Shown here in pieces: positions 1-8,334 of a stretch of DNA of 43,514 nt. The stretch is from Pseudomonadota bacterium. GTDB taxonomy: Bacteria; Pseudomonadota; Gammaproteobacteria; Burkholderiales; Rhodocyclaceae. The position numbers and the translations under genes were made by a program. The notes beneath the pieces were generated by a model. The model was given only the letters and a program-made list of their open reading frames with translations, ran no database searches and was not told the DNA's origin. The stretch covers positions 1-43,514 of the forward strand of contig JAGTRT010000042.1 of NCBI GenBank assembly GCA_018261895.1, in the 5' to 3' direction. Each line of letters begins with the position of its first letter. The stretch's first letter is position 1.

Positions 1-35
1 AGCTTCCGCTCGCGAAAGTAGGTCAACGCCAGACT
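1..35 (+). rRNA. rrf: 5S ribosomal RNA, 3' end only (gene enters from the left edge)
   Basis: The first ~35 bases resemble the 3' end of betaproteobacterial 5S rRNA: the helix IV/V segment GCGAAAGTAGGTCA is followed by CGCCAGAC, which would pair with the GTCTGGCG-type 5' end outside the window. A strong terminator follows at once, as expected for the end of an rRNA operon. No open reading frame explains this stretch. Recognition is from memory of 5S sequences, and the exact 3' end (about 34-36) is uncertain. Confidence 0.75.
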
Positions 36-42
36 CCCATTA

Positions 43-80
43 ACAAAAGCCCCGCTAGCACTCGCTAACGGGGCTTTTGT
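43..80 (+). terminator. Intrinsic terminator after the 5S rRNA
   Basis: A 12-bp inverted repeat (ACAAAAGCCCCG at 43-54 and CGGGGCTTTTGT at 69-80) encloses a short loop, with T-rich sequence in and after the right arm. It lies directly after the 5S-like sequence and probably ends the rRNA operon. The stem is symmetrical, so it could also stop minus-strand transcripts leaving tcdA. The bases from 81 to 172 hold no gene that I can see. Confidence 0.8.
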
Positions 81-172
81 ACTTTCCGCAAACAGTTTGC
101 GAAACACCCAAGCACCCATTGCAATATCCGGGAATCAAGCGCCTGGCTGGGTGGGAATTGGATGAATATGAG

Positions 173-940
173 CTAGCGTAGAATCATCTGAATGGCTTGT
201 GCGGCAGAAACCATGCCAAAAACAGAGGTGACGCAGACTGAAGAGCCAAAGCCAGAACAATTTAGACCCGCTGCTCCGGCGTTATCAACATTACAAGCGT
301 TATCGCGATCCGGGTAACGCAATTGCTCGGTCGAATAGACCGCCGACACGCCGAATTTCTTTTTGCTGTCGCGAGAGAAACCGTACTCGCGTCGCAGCAG
401 TGAGCGAACTTTTGCCAACAAAGGATCTTGGGTAGTCTTGCTAAGATCGCAAACTGAAACCTGAGTCGGATCAATTTGACCTCCTGCCGCACCCGCAACG
501 ATGATTGGTACTTTTATCTTGCGGCAATAATCAATCATCGCTGCTTTGATTCGAACCTGATCGATTGCATCAATTACAACTGAAAACTCCTTATCCAGTA
601 TCTCCCCCATGTTTTCAATTGTGACGAAATCTTCTACAAGTGAGATCTCGCAGAGCGGATTAATGCATTTAATCCTATCCGCCATTGCCTCAATTTTTGC
701 TTTTCCGAAAATATTATCTAGAGCGTGAATCTGGCGGTTGGTATTCGATTCGCAGACCATATCCAAATCGACCATTGTGATTTTTCCGACTCCGGTTCTT
801 GCAAGTGCTTCGACGCTCCATGAACCGACGCCCCCAATTCCCACAACACAAACATTTGAGGATTTCAGGCGTTCAGTGGCATCGGCTCCATATAGTCGCT
901 GAACGCCACCAAAACGGCGCTCGAAATCTATTGATGACAT
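173..940 (-). CDS. tcdA: tRNA threonylcarbamoyladenosine dehydratase (TcdA/CsdL family)
   Basis: An E1-like, ThiF/MoeB-family enzyme of 255 residues that in the known family cyclises t6A37 to ct6A in an ATP-dependent reaction. The protein starts with an ERRFGG element followed by the nucleotide-binding glycine motif GIGGVGSWS (about 34-42), an acidic VDLDMV strand and the NRQ motif typical of TcdA. The family in E. coli is about 268 residues, so this is full length. It starts 3 bp after the stop of the upstream HD-GYP gene, so the two are probably cotranscribed. GC content is lower than in the rest of the window. Confidence 0.9.
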   Translation of the reverse strand: MSSIDFERRFGGVQRLYGADATERLKSSNVCVVGIGGVGSWSVEALARTGVGKITMVDLDMVCESNTNRQIHALDNIFGKAKIEAMADRIKCINPLCEISLVEDFVTIENMGEILDKEFSVVIDAIDQVRIKAAMIDYCRKIKVPIIVAGAAGGQIDPTQVSVCDLSKTTQDPLLAKVRSLLRREYGFSRDSKKKFGVSAVYSTEQLRYPDRDNACNVDNAGAAGLNCSGFGSSVCVTSVFGMVSAAQAIQMILR

Positions 941-943
941 TGT

Positions 944-2047
944 TCAGCTTTCGATTGTTTTTCGAATTACAGCGTTGAAAGGTTTGATCCAGTCAGGTGA
1001 AAACTGATTGTTACAAGCGTTAATTTCGGCAATTGCTCTGAGGACAGAACGATTTTTTCCCCGGTGGATGTGTTTGAGCATGACCGCTTCGAACGCGTCG
1101 ACGATGGCAAGGATTTTGGCACCTGCGCAGATTTTGTTATCAAACAAACCATTCGGATACCCGCAGCCATCGGGCATCTCGTGGTGCTGAGCGACCATTT
1201 CGGCTGCCACTTCCCAGCCGGGCATTCGTTGAAGCAGGCCGGCAGCAAATCCGGGATGATTTCTTAGTGCGGTTTTTTCATCAGGATTCATTTTGCCAAT
1301 CTTCAGCCATATTGATTCCGGCAAAAGCATCATCCCAATGTCGTGAATGTAGACTGCTGCTTCAAGTTGAATCTGGTCGACCGGCGAAGTGCTGGTTTTG
1401 TTTGTTTCCAGTGCAAGACGCAGTATGCGCATCGTTCTACCCTTAAATAGCGGGGAACGGCCTTCAAACTGCAGTGCAAGTGAACGGAAGAACTGTAAAT
1501 CCGCGCGCGCTTGTTCGCTGGGTGATCCAAATGACGAAGGGCGCGGACTTCTGCTGGATAGGTCGGGGATGACGGGAGGGAAGCCCGTAACTGCCTCAAT
1601 TAGAGCTGCGCAGGACGCATCAATATTCTCTGCTGATGCCTCCGCCAATCCACTTAAACCTTGAATCAACGTAGGAAGGCAAAGATTCTCCAGGTTTCTG
1701 TTCGTCAGCAGTGCTGTAGTCGCCAGTTCAAGCCTGTCAACCGCTAGCAAAATCATTTCCGCTTGCAAATCCGAAAACGGAATTTCTCCTTCTCGGAGGC
1801 GAGCCATCAAGGTTTCGATGGGGTGCGCGACTGCGATGCCAAGTTCAAACTTACATAGAGAGGCATCACCTTTGATGTTGTGTAAGGCTCGGAAAAGGCT
1901 GGCAGTTATTTCGCGATCTGATGGCGATTTGCGGAGATTGGCCACTTCTCTCTCGATTTCCGGCGCTCTGTCACTCAAGGCTTCTGCGAACTCCTCCAGC
2001 GCTTCACGATCCATCGGCTGGGGAAGTACTATCGATCGGATATTCAT
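944..2047 (-). CDS. Hpt-like domain fused to an HD-GYP domain, putative c-di-GMP phosphodiesterase
   Basis: A 367-residue soluble protein. The N-terminal ~120 residues look like a histidine phosphotransfer domain, with the candidate phospho-His at position 56 in LHNIKGDA. The C-terminal half (about 190-360) is HD-GYP: HDIG at 235-238, a conserved His at 264, HHE at 288-290, the GYP triplet at 296-298 and Asp317. The His normally found in the upstream T-x-G-H-s-x-R motif appears to be Arg204, so one metal ligand may be missing. HD-GYP proteins hydrolyse c-di-GMP; activity here is inferred and uncertain because of that change. It is the first gene of a pair with tcdA. Confidence 0.75.
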   Translation of the reverse strand: MNIRSIVLPQPMDREALEEFAEALSDRAPEIEREVANLRKSPSDREITASLFRALHNIKGDASLCKFELGIAVAHPIETLMARLREGEIPFSDLQAEMILLAVDRLELATTALLTNRNLENLCLPTLIQGLSGLAEASAENIDASCAALIEAVTGFPPVIPDLSSRSPRPSSFGSPSEQARADLQFFRSLALQFEGRSPLFKGRTMRILRLALETNKTSTSPVDQIQLEAAVYIHDIGMMLLPESIWLKIGKMNPDEKTALRNHPGFAAGLLQRMPGWEVAAEMVAQHHEMPDGCGYPNGLFDNKICAGAKILAIVDAFEAVMLKHIHRGKNRSVLRAIAEINACNNQFSPDWIKPFNAVIRKTIES

Positions 2048-2127
2048 GCGCTCTCCGGAAATTTCTTTGAACTCGTTAGTTTAGCAAACAGGCAGTCTAA
2101 AGATGCCTTGGCGGTGCGTAATCGACC

Positions 2128-2156
2128 TTGACTGTACAATCGTGGCCACCTAAGAT
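2128..2156 (+). promoter_or_regulatory. Sigma-70 promoter for ispB
   Basis: TTGACT (2128-2133) and TAAGAT (2151-2156) are separated by exactly 17 bp, giving 5/6 and 4/6 matches to the -35 and -10 consensus. Transcription would start near 2163. That places the TTG at 2128 inside the promoter and supports the GTG at 2185 as the ispB start. It lies in the gap shared with the divergent HD-GYP gene. Confidence 0.7.
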
Positions 2157-2184
2157 TCCGCGCTTCTTCAGGAAATTTGCCGAC

Positions 2185-3153
2185 GTGACACTGGAACAAC
2201 TTTATGCCCTGATTGGGCCCGATATGAAGGCCGTTGATGCGGTCATCCGCGAACGTCTTCATTCTGACGTAGTTCTTGTCCGCCAGGTTGCCGAGTACAT
2301 TGTTGGTAGTGGTGGCAAGCGAATGCGTCCCGCCTTGGTATTGCTCGTTGCTGGTGCATTTGGGTATCAGGGTGCCTATCATCATGAACTGGCAGCGGTT
2401 ATCGAATTTATCCATACTGCAACGCTGCTTCATGACGATGTTGTGGACGAGTCGGCCTTGCGGCGGGGGCACGAAACAGCGAATGCCATGTTCGGAAACG
2501 CGGCCAGTGTATTGGTTGGCGATTTCCTCTACTCCCGCGCTTTTCAAATGATGGTTCAAGTCAACAATATGCGCGTGATGCAAGTACTCTCCGACGCGAC
2601 GAACATCATTGCGGAAGGCGAGGTGCTTCAGTTGATGAATTGTCATGATGCAAACGTTGATGAAGCGCGTTACATGCAGGTTATCCATTACAAGACAGCC
2701 AAGCTATTTGAGGCGGCGGCCCAATTGGGCGCCATTCTGGGAAATGCCTCGTCGGAGGTTGAGTCTGCATTGGCGACGTATGGGATGCATTTGGGAACAG
2801 CTTTCCAGCTGATCGACGATGTGCTTGATTATTCTGGCCTGGAAGCTGACACCGGGAAACATATCGGTGACGACCTGGCTGAGGGAAAGCCGACCCTGCC
2901 GTTGATTTACGTCATGCAGCATGGTTCGCCAGCGCAGGCAGAATGTGTTCGAAGAGCTATTGAGCAAGGTGGGCGCGACGATTTTCCGGCGGTGCTTGAC
3001 GCCATCAGAAATAGCGGGGCACTGGAACACGCTCGCAACCGTGCAGCGCAGGAAGCTGACCTCGCACGAGCATCAATTGCGTGCTTAGGGGATTCAAATT
3101 ATAAAAAAGCTCTGCTACAATTGACGCTCTTTGCAGTTGAGAGAAATCACTAG
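2185..3153 (+). CDS. ispB: Octaprenyl diphosphate synthase (trans-isoprenyl diphosphate synthase)
   Basis: Makes the C40 side chain of ubiquinone by repeated addition of isopentenyl diphosphate. The first aspartate-rich motif is LLHDDVVDES (DDVVD at residues 84-88) and the second is QLIDDVLDYSG near residue 212; GGKRMRP is the substrate-binding motif. I chose the GTG at 2185, preceded by AGGAA about ten bases upstream. It gives 322 residues, close to the E. coli length of 323. A longer in-frame start at TTG 2128 lies within the promoter. The chain length (C40) is inferred from family resemblance. Confidence 0.9.
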   Translation: MTLEQLYALIGPDMKAVDAVIRERLHSDVVLVRQVAEYIVGSGGKRMRPALVLLVAGAFGYQGAYHHELAAVIEFIHTATLLHDDVVDESALRRGHETANAMFGNAASVLVGDFLYSRAFQMMVQVNNMRVMQVLSDATNIIAEGEVLQLMNCHDANVDEARYMQVIHYKTAKLFEAAAQLGAILGNASSEVESALATYGMHLGTAFQLIDDVLDYSGLEADTGKHIGDDLAEGKPTLPLIYVMQHGSPAQAECVRRAIEQGGRDDFPAVLDAIRNSGALEHARNRAAQEADLARASIACLGDSNYKKALLQLTLFAVERNH

Positions 3154-3167
3154 CATTTTTCTCTTGT

Positions 3168-3244
3168 CGGAGTGTAGCTCAGCCTGGTAGAGCACTGCGT
3201 TCGGGACGCAGGGGTCGCAAGTTCGAATCCTGTCACTCCGACCA
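3168..3244 (+). tRNA. proK: tRNA-Pro (anticodon CGG)
   Basis: A 77-nt cloverleaf with acceptor arm CGGAGTG/CACTCCG, discriminator A and an encoded CCA. The anticodon stem is CTGCG/CGCAG with loop TTCGGGA, giving CGG. The T arm carries GTTCGAATC. The C1-G72 pair is typical of bacterial tRNA-Pro. It begins 14 bp after the ispB stop. Confidence 0.97.
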
Positions 3245-3260
3245 AAAACACTGCAAATAA

Positions 3261-3293
3261 AAGCATCTGGCCATCCTTCGGGGTGGCTTTTTG
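3261..3293 (+). terminator. Intrinsic terminator after tRNA-Pro
   Basis: The stem GCCATCC/GGGTGGC has a TTCG tetraloop (3277-3280) and is followed by TTTTT. It lies 25 bp after the tRNA and would end the ispB/tRNA-Pro transcript. Confidence 0.8.
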
Positions 3294-3460
3294 CTTTTGG
3301 GCTTGCTCCTTCTGTGCAAGCAAGGTCGCTGCTTCGAGATGTGCTAAATTGGGGAGCCTTGTTGCGCACCGATTGTTGATCGGAATGCTTGGCTGACCTA
3401 TTGAAGACAGATGCGCATCAGATGGCCTGTCCAAACGCTTTCTTGTCTCTGGGTGAATTG

Positions 3461-3691
3461 ATGAAATACCTGCTTCTGCTTGGAATCCTGGTGCTTGTTT
3501 GGCTGATATGGTCAAAACGTCGGGAGAGTCGGGGCGCGGACAGCGTTAGTTCAAATGATGATGAGTCTGAAAAGATGGTCTCCTGCGCCTATTGTGGCGT
3601 TAACCTGCCTGTGAGCGAGGCGATTCCGGTTGGCGGTGTGACCTATTGCAGTGAGGCGCATCGTCAAGCAGCGGAGGCCAGGGAACTGTAA
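3461..3691 (+). CDS. Small membrane-anchored zinc-ribbon-like protein (PP0621-like family)
   Basis: A 76-residue protein with one N-terminal membrane segment (about residues 3-16, LLLLGILVLVWLIW). A basic linker follows, and then a C-terminal pattern with CAYCGVNLP and a later YCSEAHR, consistent with a small zinc-binding ribbon. I chose ATG 3461 (GGTGA eight bases upstream) because the longer reading frame starts inside non-conserved sequence. The stop overlaps the pilS start by one base, suggesting cotranscription. The family name is from memory of similar small proteins next to pilS; the function is unknown. Confidence 0.75.
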   Translation: MKYLLLLGILVLVWLIWSKRRESRGADSVSSNDDESEKMVSCAYCGVNLPVSEAIPVGGVTYCSEAHRQAAEAREL

Positions 3692-5301
3692 TGCCGAATT
3701 GGCTTTCGTCCACTTGGGAGGCTAACTGGCGATCATTCCAGTATTTCAATTTATATCGCTTGATACTGGCTGCGCTGATCTTTATGGTCCTTGTATTTCC
3801 CCATGATTGGACAGCTCGACTGAATTTATTGCCATCACCCATGATGTATGGGCTGGCCGGCGCTTATCTGGTTGCGACGAGCACAGGACTATTGCTGGCA
3901 TTGCATTGGCATCATCGCTTCAACTATCAGTTGTCTGCACAAATGATGGTCGATGTTGCTGTCTATTCGTTCCTGACGCTATTGGCTGGTGGCGTCAGCA
4001 GCGGTTTGAGTGTGTTGTTGCTTGTCTCGCTGGCTGCAGCCAGTCTGGTGGGTCGCGGTCGCTTGGTATTGTTTTATGCTGCCATGGCGACACTGGGTAT
4101 TTTGTTGACTCAGTCCTATGGGATAGCGTCCAGAGGATTTGACTCCTCGACGATCGTTCAGGCCGGATTGATCTCTGCGGGGTTCTTCGCCACGGCTATT
4201 CTTGCCCGGCTGCTTGGGCAGCGGGTCATGGCGAACGAGGATCTGGCACGTCGTCGCGGAGAGGCCCTCGATAACCAGATTTTGATCAGCCAGCGAGTTG
4301 TCGAGCGGATGCAAGACGGTGTCTTGATCGTTACGCCAGGAGGGGCGCTAAGTCGCTCCAATCCGGTTGCCCGCAGCATGTTGGGCTTAGCCGATGACGG
4401 CAGTGGGATTGAGTTGGCAGAGCGTGCCCCAAAACTGGCCAGCGCCTTGCAGGCCTGGGGCAGGGAGAACGGAGCCGAGACACTGCAGTTCACTGGGGCT
4501 GACGGGCGTGAACTGCGGGCGCGATTCGAGCGAACGGCGAGTTCGCATGGTGAAGTGCTGGTTTTCCTTGATGATATCGGTCGCATCAAGGAGCGGGCGC
4601 AGCAGTTGAAACTGGCTTCGCTGGGACGTTTAACGGCCAGCATCGCCCATGAAATTCGCAATCCTTTGTCGGCCATCGGCCATGCGGGTGAGTTGTTGCG
4701 CGAAGAGCGTCGAGGCGAAATGCAGGATCGACTGTTGCGTATCCTTAACGACAATGTGACTCGCCTGGACCGGATTGTCCGCGATATTCTTGAATTGGGG
4801 CGCCAGAACCGCGCGGAGCCGGAATTGTTGCGACTGGACGAGTTTTGCGCAGGATTCGTCGAGCACTTCGTCGCAGCCGAAAACCTGTCGCCGGGTATTG
4901 TCGTGCTTGAGGCAAGGCCACAGAATCTCTGTTTTGATCGGTCACATCTGCACCAGGTGTTATGGAATCTGGTGAGCAATGCGTTGCGTCATTCGAGCAA
5001 GGGTCCGGGGGCCGTCCGGATCGAATTGGGAAGACCGGTTGCCGAGGGGCGGGTAGAATTGCACGTCATTGACGATGGCCCCGGGGTTCCCGAAAACGTG
5101 CGTGAGCAGATTTTTGAGCCTTTCTTTACGACGCATACGCTGGGAACTGGCCTGGGCTTGTTTATCGCTCGTGAATTGTGTGCCACCAACGGGGCGAGCC
5201 TTGAATTGGCGCCGTCCGATGCCGGGGCGCGTTTCGTTGTTGCAGGGAGAAATGACACGTGTCTGTTGCCAGAACCGAACGGCGCCCTCGCGGCGAACTG
5301 A
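3691..5301 (+). CDS. pilS: Two-component sensor histidine kinase PilS
   Basis: The membrane sensor partner of PilR, controlling sigma-54-dependent pilin transcription in the known family. Several hydrophobic segments fill residues ~20-175. A PAS-like linker follows (~200-300), then the HisKA box SIAHEIRNPLSAIGHAGELL with phospho-His320. The ATPase domain shows an N box (WNLVSNALRHSS), DDGPGVPE, and GTGLGLFIARE. Length (536) fits the family. The 3' end overlaps pilR by 43 bp, which implies coupled translation. Confidence 0.93.
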   Translation: MPNWLSSTWEANWRSFQYFNLYRLILAALIFMVLVFPHDWTARLNLLPSPMMYGLAGAYLVATSTGLLLALHWHHRFNYQLSAQMMVDVAVYSFLTLLAGGVSSGLSVLLLVSLAAASLVGRGRLVLFYAAMATLGILLTQSYGIASRGFDSSTIVQAGLISAGFFATAILARLLGQRVMANEDLARRRGEALDNQILISQRVVERMQDGVLIVTPGGALSRSNPVARSMLGLADDGSGIELAERAPKLASALQAWGRENGAETLQFTGADGRELRARFERTASSHGEVLVFLDDIGRIKERAQQLKLASLGRLTASIAHEIRNPLSAIGHAGELLREERRGEMQDRLLRILNDNVTRLDRIVRDILELGRQNRAEPELLRLDEFCAGFVEHFVAAENLSPGIVVLEARPQNLCFDRSHLHQVLWNLVSNALRHSSKGPGAVRIELGRPVAEGRVELHVIDDGPGVPENVREQIFEPFFTTHTLGTGLGLFIARELCATNGASLELAPSDAGARFVVAGRNDTCLLPEPNGALAAN

Positions 5302-6614
5302 GTCGCGTCCTCGTCATCGATGACGAGGCCGACATCCGTGAACTGATCGATTTGACCCTGGTGCGCATGGGGCTGGCGACCGAGTGTGCCGGATCGGTGG
5401 CCGAGGCGCGCGCAGCGCTGGATCGGGACAGTTTTCAGCTCTGCCTGACGGATATGCGCTTGCCGGATGGCGATGGCTTGGAGATCGTCCGCTTCATTGC
5501 TGAACATCATCCGCAAACCCCGGTGGCGGTGATCACGGCCTTCGGCAGTGCGGAAAACGCAGTAGCGGCCTTGAAGGCGGGCGCGTTCGACTATCTGGCC
5601 AAGCCGGTGGGGCTTGAGCAATTGCGCACGCTCGTCAAGTCGGCCTTGCGCCTGCCGGGTGGCGAGCAGGATAACGATAACCCGCTTCAATTGTTGATTG
5701 GCGAGTCGCCCAGCATGCAGCAGGTCAGGGCGATGATCGAGAAGCTGGCGCGTAGCCAGGCACCGATTTACATATCCGGCGAATCCGGTAGCGGCAAGGA
5801 GTTGGCGGCGCGCTTGATTCATACCCGCAGTGCACGGGCCAGCGGTGCTTTTGTCCCGGTCAATTGCGGGGCTATTCCGGAAAACCTCATGGAAAGCGAG
5901 TTTTTCGGGTATCGCAAGGGGGCCTTTACGGGCGCGGATGCCGAGCGCGACGGCTTTTTCCACGCCGCGCACGGTGGCACGCTGTTCCTCGACGAAGTGG
6001 CCGATCTGCCCTTGGCCATGCAGGTCAAGTTGCTGCGGGCCATTCAGGAGAAACGCGTGCGCAAGGTGGGGAGCGTTGCGGAAGAGCCGGTCGATGTCCG
6101 GATCATTTGCGCTACCCACAAGAATCTGCGCGATCTCGTCGACAAAGGCGCGTTTCGACAGGATTTGTACTATCGCCTGAACGTCATCGAACTGCGCATG
6201 CCACCTTTGCGCGAGCGCATGGAAGATATCGTGCCGCTTGTCGAGGCCATCCTGCGCCGAGTCTTTGGCGATACCCCGCCCAGGTTATCGGCGGGAGCAC
6301 TCAAGGCATTGTCGACCTATTCCTTCCCGGGCAACGTTCGGGAGCTGGAAAACGTTCTGGAGAGGGCGACCGCCCTGTGTTCGGGTGATGTCATCGAGGT
6401 TGAGGATTTGCATCTGGGCCCCGAGGAGATGGCCGGCAGCGAAGATCGCGGCCGCGGTGCCGAAACGCTGGACGAGTACCTCAATCGCCTGGAGCGTCAG
6501 GCCATTCTCGAAGCGCTGCAGAAAGCCGAAGGAAATCGGACGGCAGCTGCTCGTCTGCTGGGCGTCACCTTCCGCTCGATGCGCTACCGACTTGAGCGCT
6601 TGGGCATCGAGTGA
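5259..6614 (+). CDS. pilR: Sigma-54-dependent response regulator PilR
   Basis: A 451-residue NtrC-family activator. The receiver domain has phospho-acceptor Asp65 (LTDMRLPDGDG), Thr93 and Lys115. The AAA+ domain has Walker A GESGSGKE (174-181), the sigma-54-contacting GAFTGA loop (221-226) and Walker B LFLDE. The C-terminus is a Fis-type helix-turn-helix (RTAAARLLGVTFRSMRYRLE). The GTG start at 5259 has AGGGAGA eight bases upstream. It is known to drive pilA transcription from a -24/-12 promoter; no pilin gene lies in this window. Confidence 0.93.
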   Translation: MSVARTERRPRGELSRVLVIDDEADIRELIDLTLVRMGLATECAGSVAEARAALDRDSFQLCLTDMRLPDGDGLEIVRFIAEHHPQTPVAVITAFGSAENAVAALKAGAFDYLAKPVGLEQLRTLVKSALRLPGGEQDNDNPLQLLIGESPSMQQVRAMIEKLARSQAPIYISGESGSGKELAARLIHTRSARASGAFVPVNCGAIPENLMESEFFGYRKGAFTGADAERDGFFHAAHGGTLFLDEVADLPLAMQVKLLRAIQEKRVRKVGSVAEEPVDVRIICATHKNLRDLVDKGAFRQDLYYRLNVIELRMPPLRERMEDIVPLVEAILRRVFGDTPPRLSAGALKALSTYSFPGNVRELENVLERATALCSGDVIEVEDLHLGPEEMAGSEDRGRGAETLDEYLNRLERQAILEALQKAEGNRTAAARLLGVTFRSMRYRLERLGIE

Positions 6615-7180
6615 TGTCCTGGCAAGCGGATGGCTGGCTGGAAGGGACGCGCTGGCTACCTTCGCCCAATTTTGGCGAACGGCCGCCCGGAGAGGTAGTG
6701 TCGCTGGTCGTCATTCACAACATCAGCTTGCCGCCCGACGAGTTCGGCGGCGATTGGGTCGAGGACTTTTTCCTCAATCGGCTCGATCCCACGGTCAACC
6801 GGTATTTTTCGACAATTTCAAAATTGCAGGTTTCGGCGCATTTCTATATCCGCCGTGACGGTCGCGTCGTCCAGTTCGTCGGCTGTGACCAGCGGGCCTG
6901 GCATGCGGGGCAATCGTGCTGGTGTGCGCGAGACAACTGCAATGATTTCTCGATCGGCATCGAGCTGGAGGGATCGGACTGTCAGCCTTTTGCCGATGAG
7001 CAGTATCCGGCGCTCTGGCGCCTGCTGGATGCCTTGCGCGATCGCTACCCGATTAGCGCGGTCGCCGGTCACAGCCATATTGCGCCGGGGCGCAAGACCG
7101 ATCCCGGCCCCTATTTCGATTGGTTGGCGCTACGCGCTCGCTACCCGGAGCTCGATCTACCGGCCGAAATAACGGCTTAG
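6614..7180 (+). CDS. ampD: 1,6-anhydro-N-acetylmuramyl-L-alanine amidase AmpD
   Basis: A cytoplasmic zinc amidase that removes the stem peptide from anhydro-muropeptides during cell-wall recycling. Zinc ligands are visible: His35 (VIHNIS), His153 (GHSHIAPGRKTDPG) and Asp163; Glu117 sits in GIELEG. At 188 residues it is the usual length. The ATG overlaps the pilR stop by one base (GTG 6611 is an alternative). Residues 59-72 coincide with a copy of the dispersed repeat and read TVNRYFSTISKL where E. coli AmpD, as I recall it, has QAHPFFAEIAHL, with no length change. The 3' end overlaps the convergent aminotransferase gene by 24 bp. Confidence 0.93.
   Translation: MSWQADGWLEGTRWLPSPNFGERPPGEVVSLVVIHNISLPPDEFGGDWVEDFFLNRLDPTVNRYFSTISKLQVSAHFYIRRDGRVVQFVGCDQRAWHAGQSCWCARDNCNDFSIGIELEGSDCQPFADEQYPALWRLLDALRDRYPISAVAGHSHIAPGRKTDPGPYFDWLALRARYPELDLPAEITA
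6790..6826 (+). repeat. Dispersed repeat copy A, inside ampD
   Basis: The exact 13-base core CACGGTCAACCGG (6790-6802) is followed by TATTTTT and an A/T-rich tail that resembles the other copies only loosely. It lies in frame in ampD. The core match is exact, but the tail is the most divergent of the seven copies, so this member is the least certain. Confidence 0.5.
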
Positions 7181-8317
7181 CCGCTCGGCTGCATCGGCCA
7201 GCCGCTCAACGCCGGTCGTGTAGGCAAAGCGGATGTGCTTCTCCGGTTCGTTGCTCCCGAAATCGAGGCCCGGTGTGGCGGCGACGCCGGTCTTTTCGAG
7301 CAGGTCGCGGGCGAGGGCGAAGCTGTCATCGCTTAGGGCCGAACAGTCGCAATAGAGATAGAAGGCTCCTTCCGGGCGGGCCGTGATGCGAAAGCCAATG
7401 CTTTCCAGGGCCGGGGCGAGGAAGTCGCGGCGCTTTCTGAATTCGGCGCGCCGCGTTTCGAGAATGGCGAGGGTTGCTGGCTCGAATGCCGCCAGCGCCC
7501 CATGTTGGGCAGGTGTCGAGGGGCAGAGCACGAGGTTCTGGGCCAGCTTCTCGACATCGCGCGCGTAGGCTTCGGGGATGACCATCCAGCCCAGGCGCCA
7601 GCCGGTCATCTGGAAATATTTCGAGAAACTGTTGATGACCCAGATATCGTCGCCCGCGGCGCAGGCGGTCGCCATCTCGCTTTCATAGGTCAGACCCTGA
7701 TAGATTTCATCGACTAGGAAATGCCCTTGCTTCCTGCGGCAGACTGCCGCCAGGCCCGCGATTTCGGCAGGCGTCAGCAGCGTGCCCGTCGGGTTGGCCG
7801 GGGAGGCGACGAGCAGGCCTGCGGTACGCTCGTTCCAGGCGGCATCGACCTGCACCGCAGTCGGCTGGAAGTTGCTTTCGGGGCCGACTGGAATCGCCAC
7901 CGGCTTGCCCTCGTAGGTGCGCAGGATATGGCGGTTGCACGGATAACCCGGGTCGGACAGCAGCCATTCGCTACCCGGATCGGCCAGGCAGGCGAAGGCC
8001 AGGTTGAGGGCGCCGGAGGCGCCGTTGGTTACAGCGATGCGGCTGGCCGGCACGGCCACGCCGTAGCGCTCGCGGTAGAAGCCCGAAATTGCCTGGCGCA
8101 GGTCGGGCAGGCCGAAAGCCTCGGTATAGAAGGTCTTGCCGCTGGCGATGGCGGCCTGTGCGGCGCGGGCAATCGGCTCCGGGGTGGGGAAGTCGGGCTC
8201 GCCGACTTCCATGTGGATGACGTCGCGGCCCGCCGCCTCAAGCTGGCGGGCGCGGGTAAACAGCTCGACGACGTGGAAGGGTTCGATCTCGGCGAGGCGG
8301 GCAGCGGGACGATACAT
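7157..8317 (-). CDS. Class I/II pyridoxal-phosphate aminotransferase
   Basis: A fold-type I aminotransferase of 386 residues. The PLP lysine is in SFSKYFQMTGWRLGW (Lys233 from the chosen start). Other family marks are VTNGASGALNL, SPANPTGT, VDEIYQGL and the C-terminal Arg in HIRFAYTT. I prefer ATG 8317 because TGGAG lies eight bases upstream; the longer frame begins with a TTG that overlaps this ribosome site. The substrate cannot be read from sequence; an aspartate/alanine-type aminotransferase is plausible. It is downstream of pckG but separated from it by a terminator. Confidence 0.88.
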   Translation of the reverse strand: MYRPAARLAEIEPFHVVELFTRARQLEAAGRDVIHMEVGEPDFPTPEPIARAAQAAIASGKTFYTEAFGLPDLRQAISGFYRERYGVAVPASRIAVTNGASGALNLAFACLADPGSEWLLSDPGYPCNRHILRTYEGKPVAIPVGPESNFQPTAVQVDAAWNERTAGLLVASPANPTGTLLTPAEIAGLAAVCRRKQGHFLVDEIYQGLTYESEMATACAAGDDIWVINSFSKYFQMTGWRLGWMVIPEAYARDVEKLAQNLVLCPSTPAQHGALAAFEPATLAILETRRAEFRKRRDFLAPALESIGFRITARPEGAFYLYCDCSALSDDSFALARDLLEKTGVAATPGLDFGSNEPEKHIRFAYTTGVERLADAAERLSRYFGR

Positions 8318-8334
8318 GGTGTTCTCCAAAGTAA

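Noticed and set aside
3115..3515. Minus-strand ORFs over tRNA-Pro with RTCDPCVPNAVLYQAELHS-like residues
   Set aside because: This is the well-known false protein made by translating the antisense of a tRNA gene; the tRNA explains the sequence.
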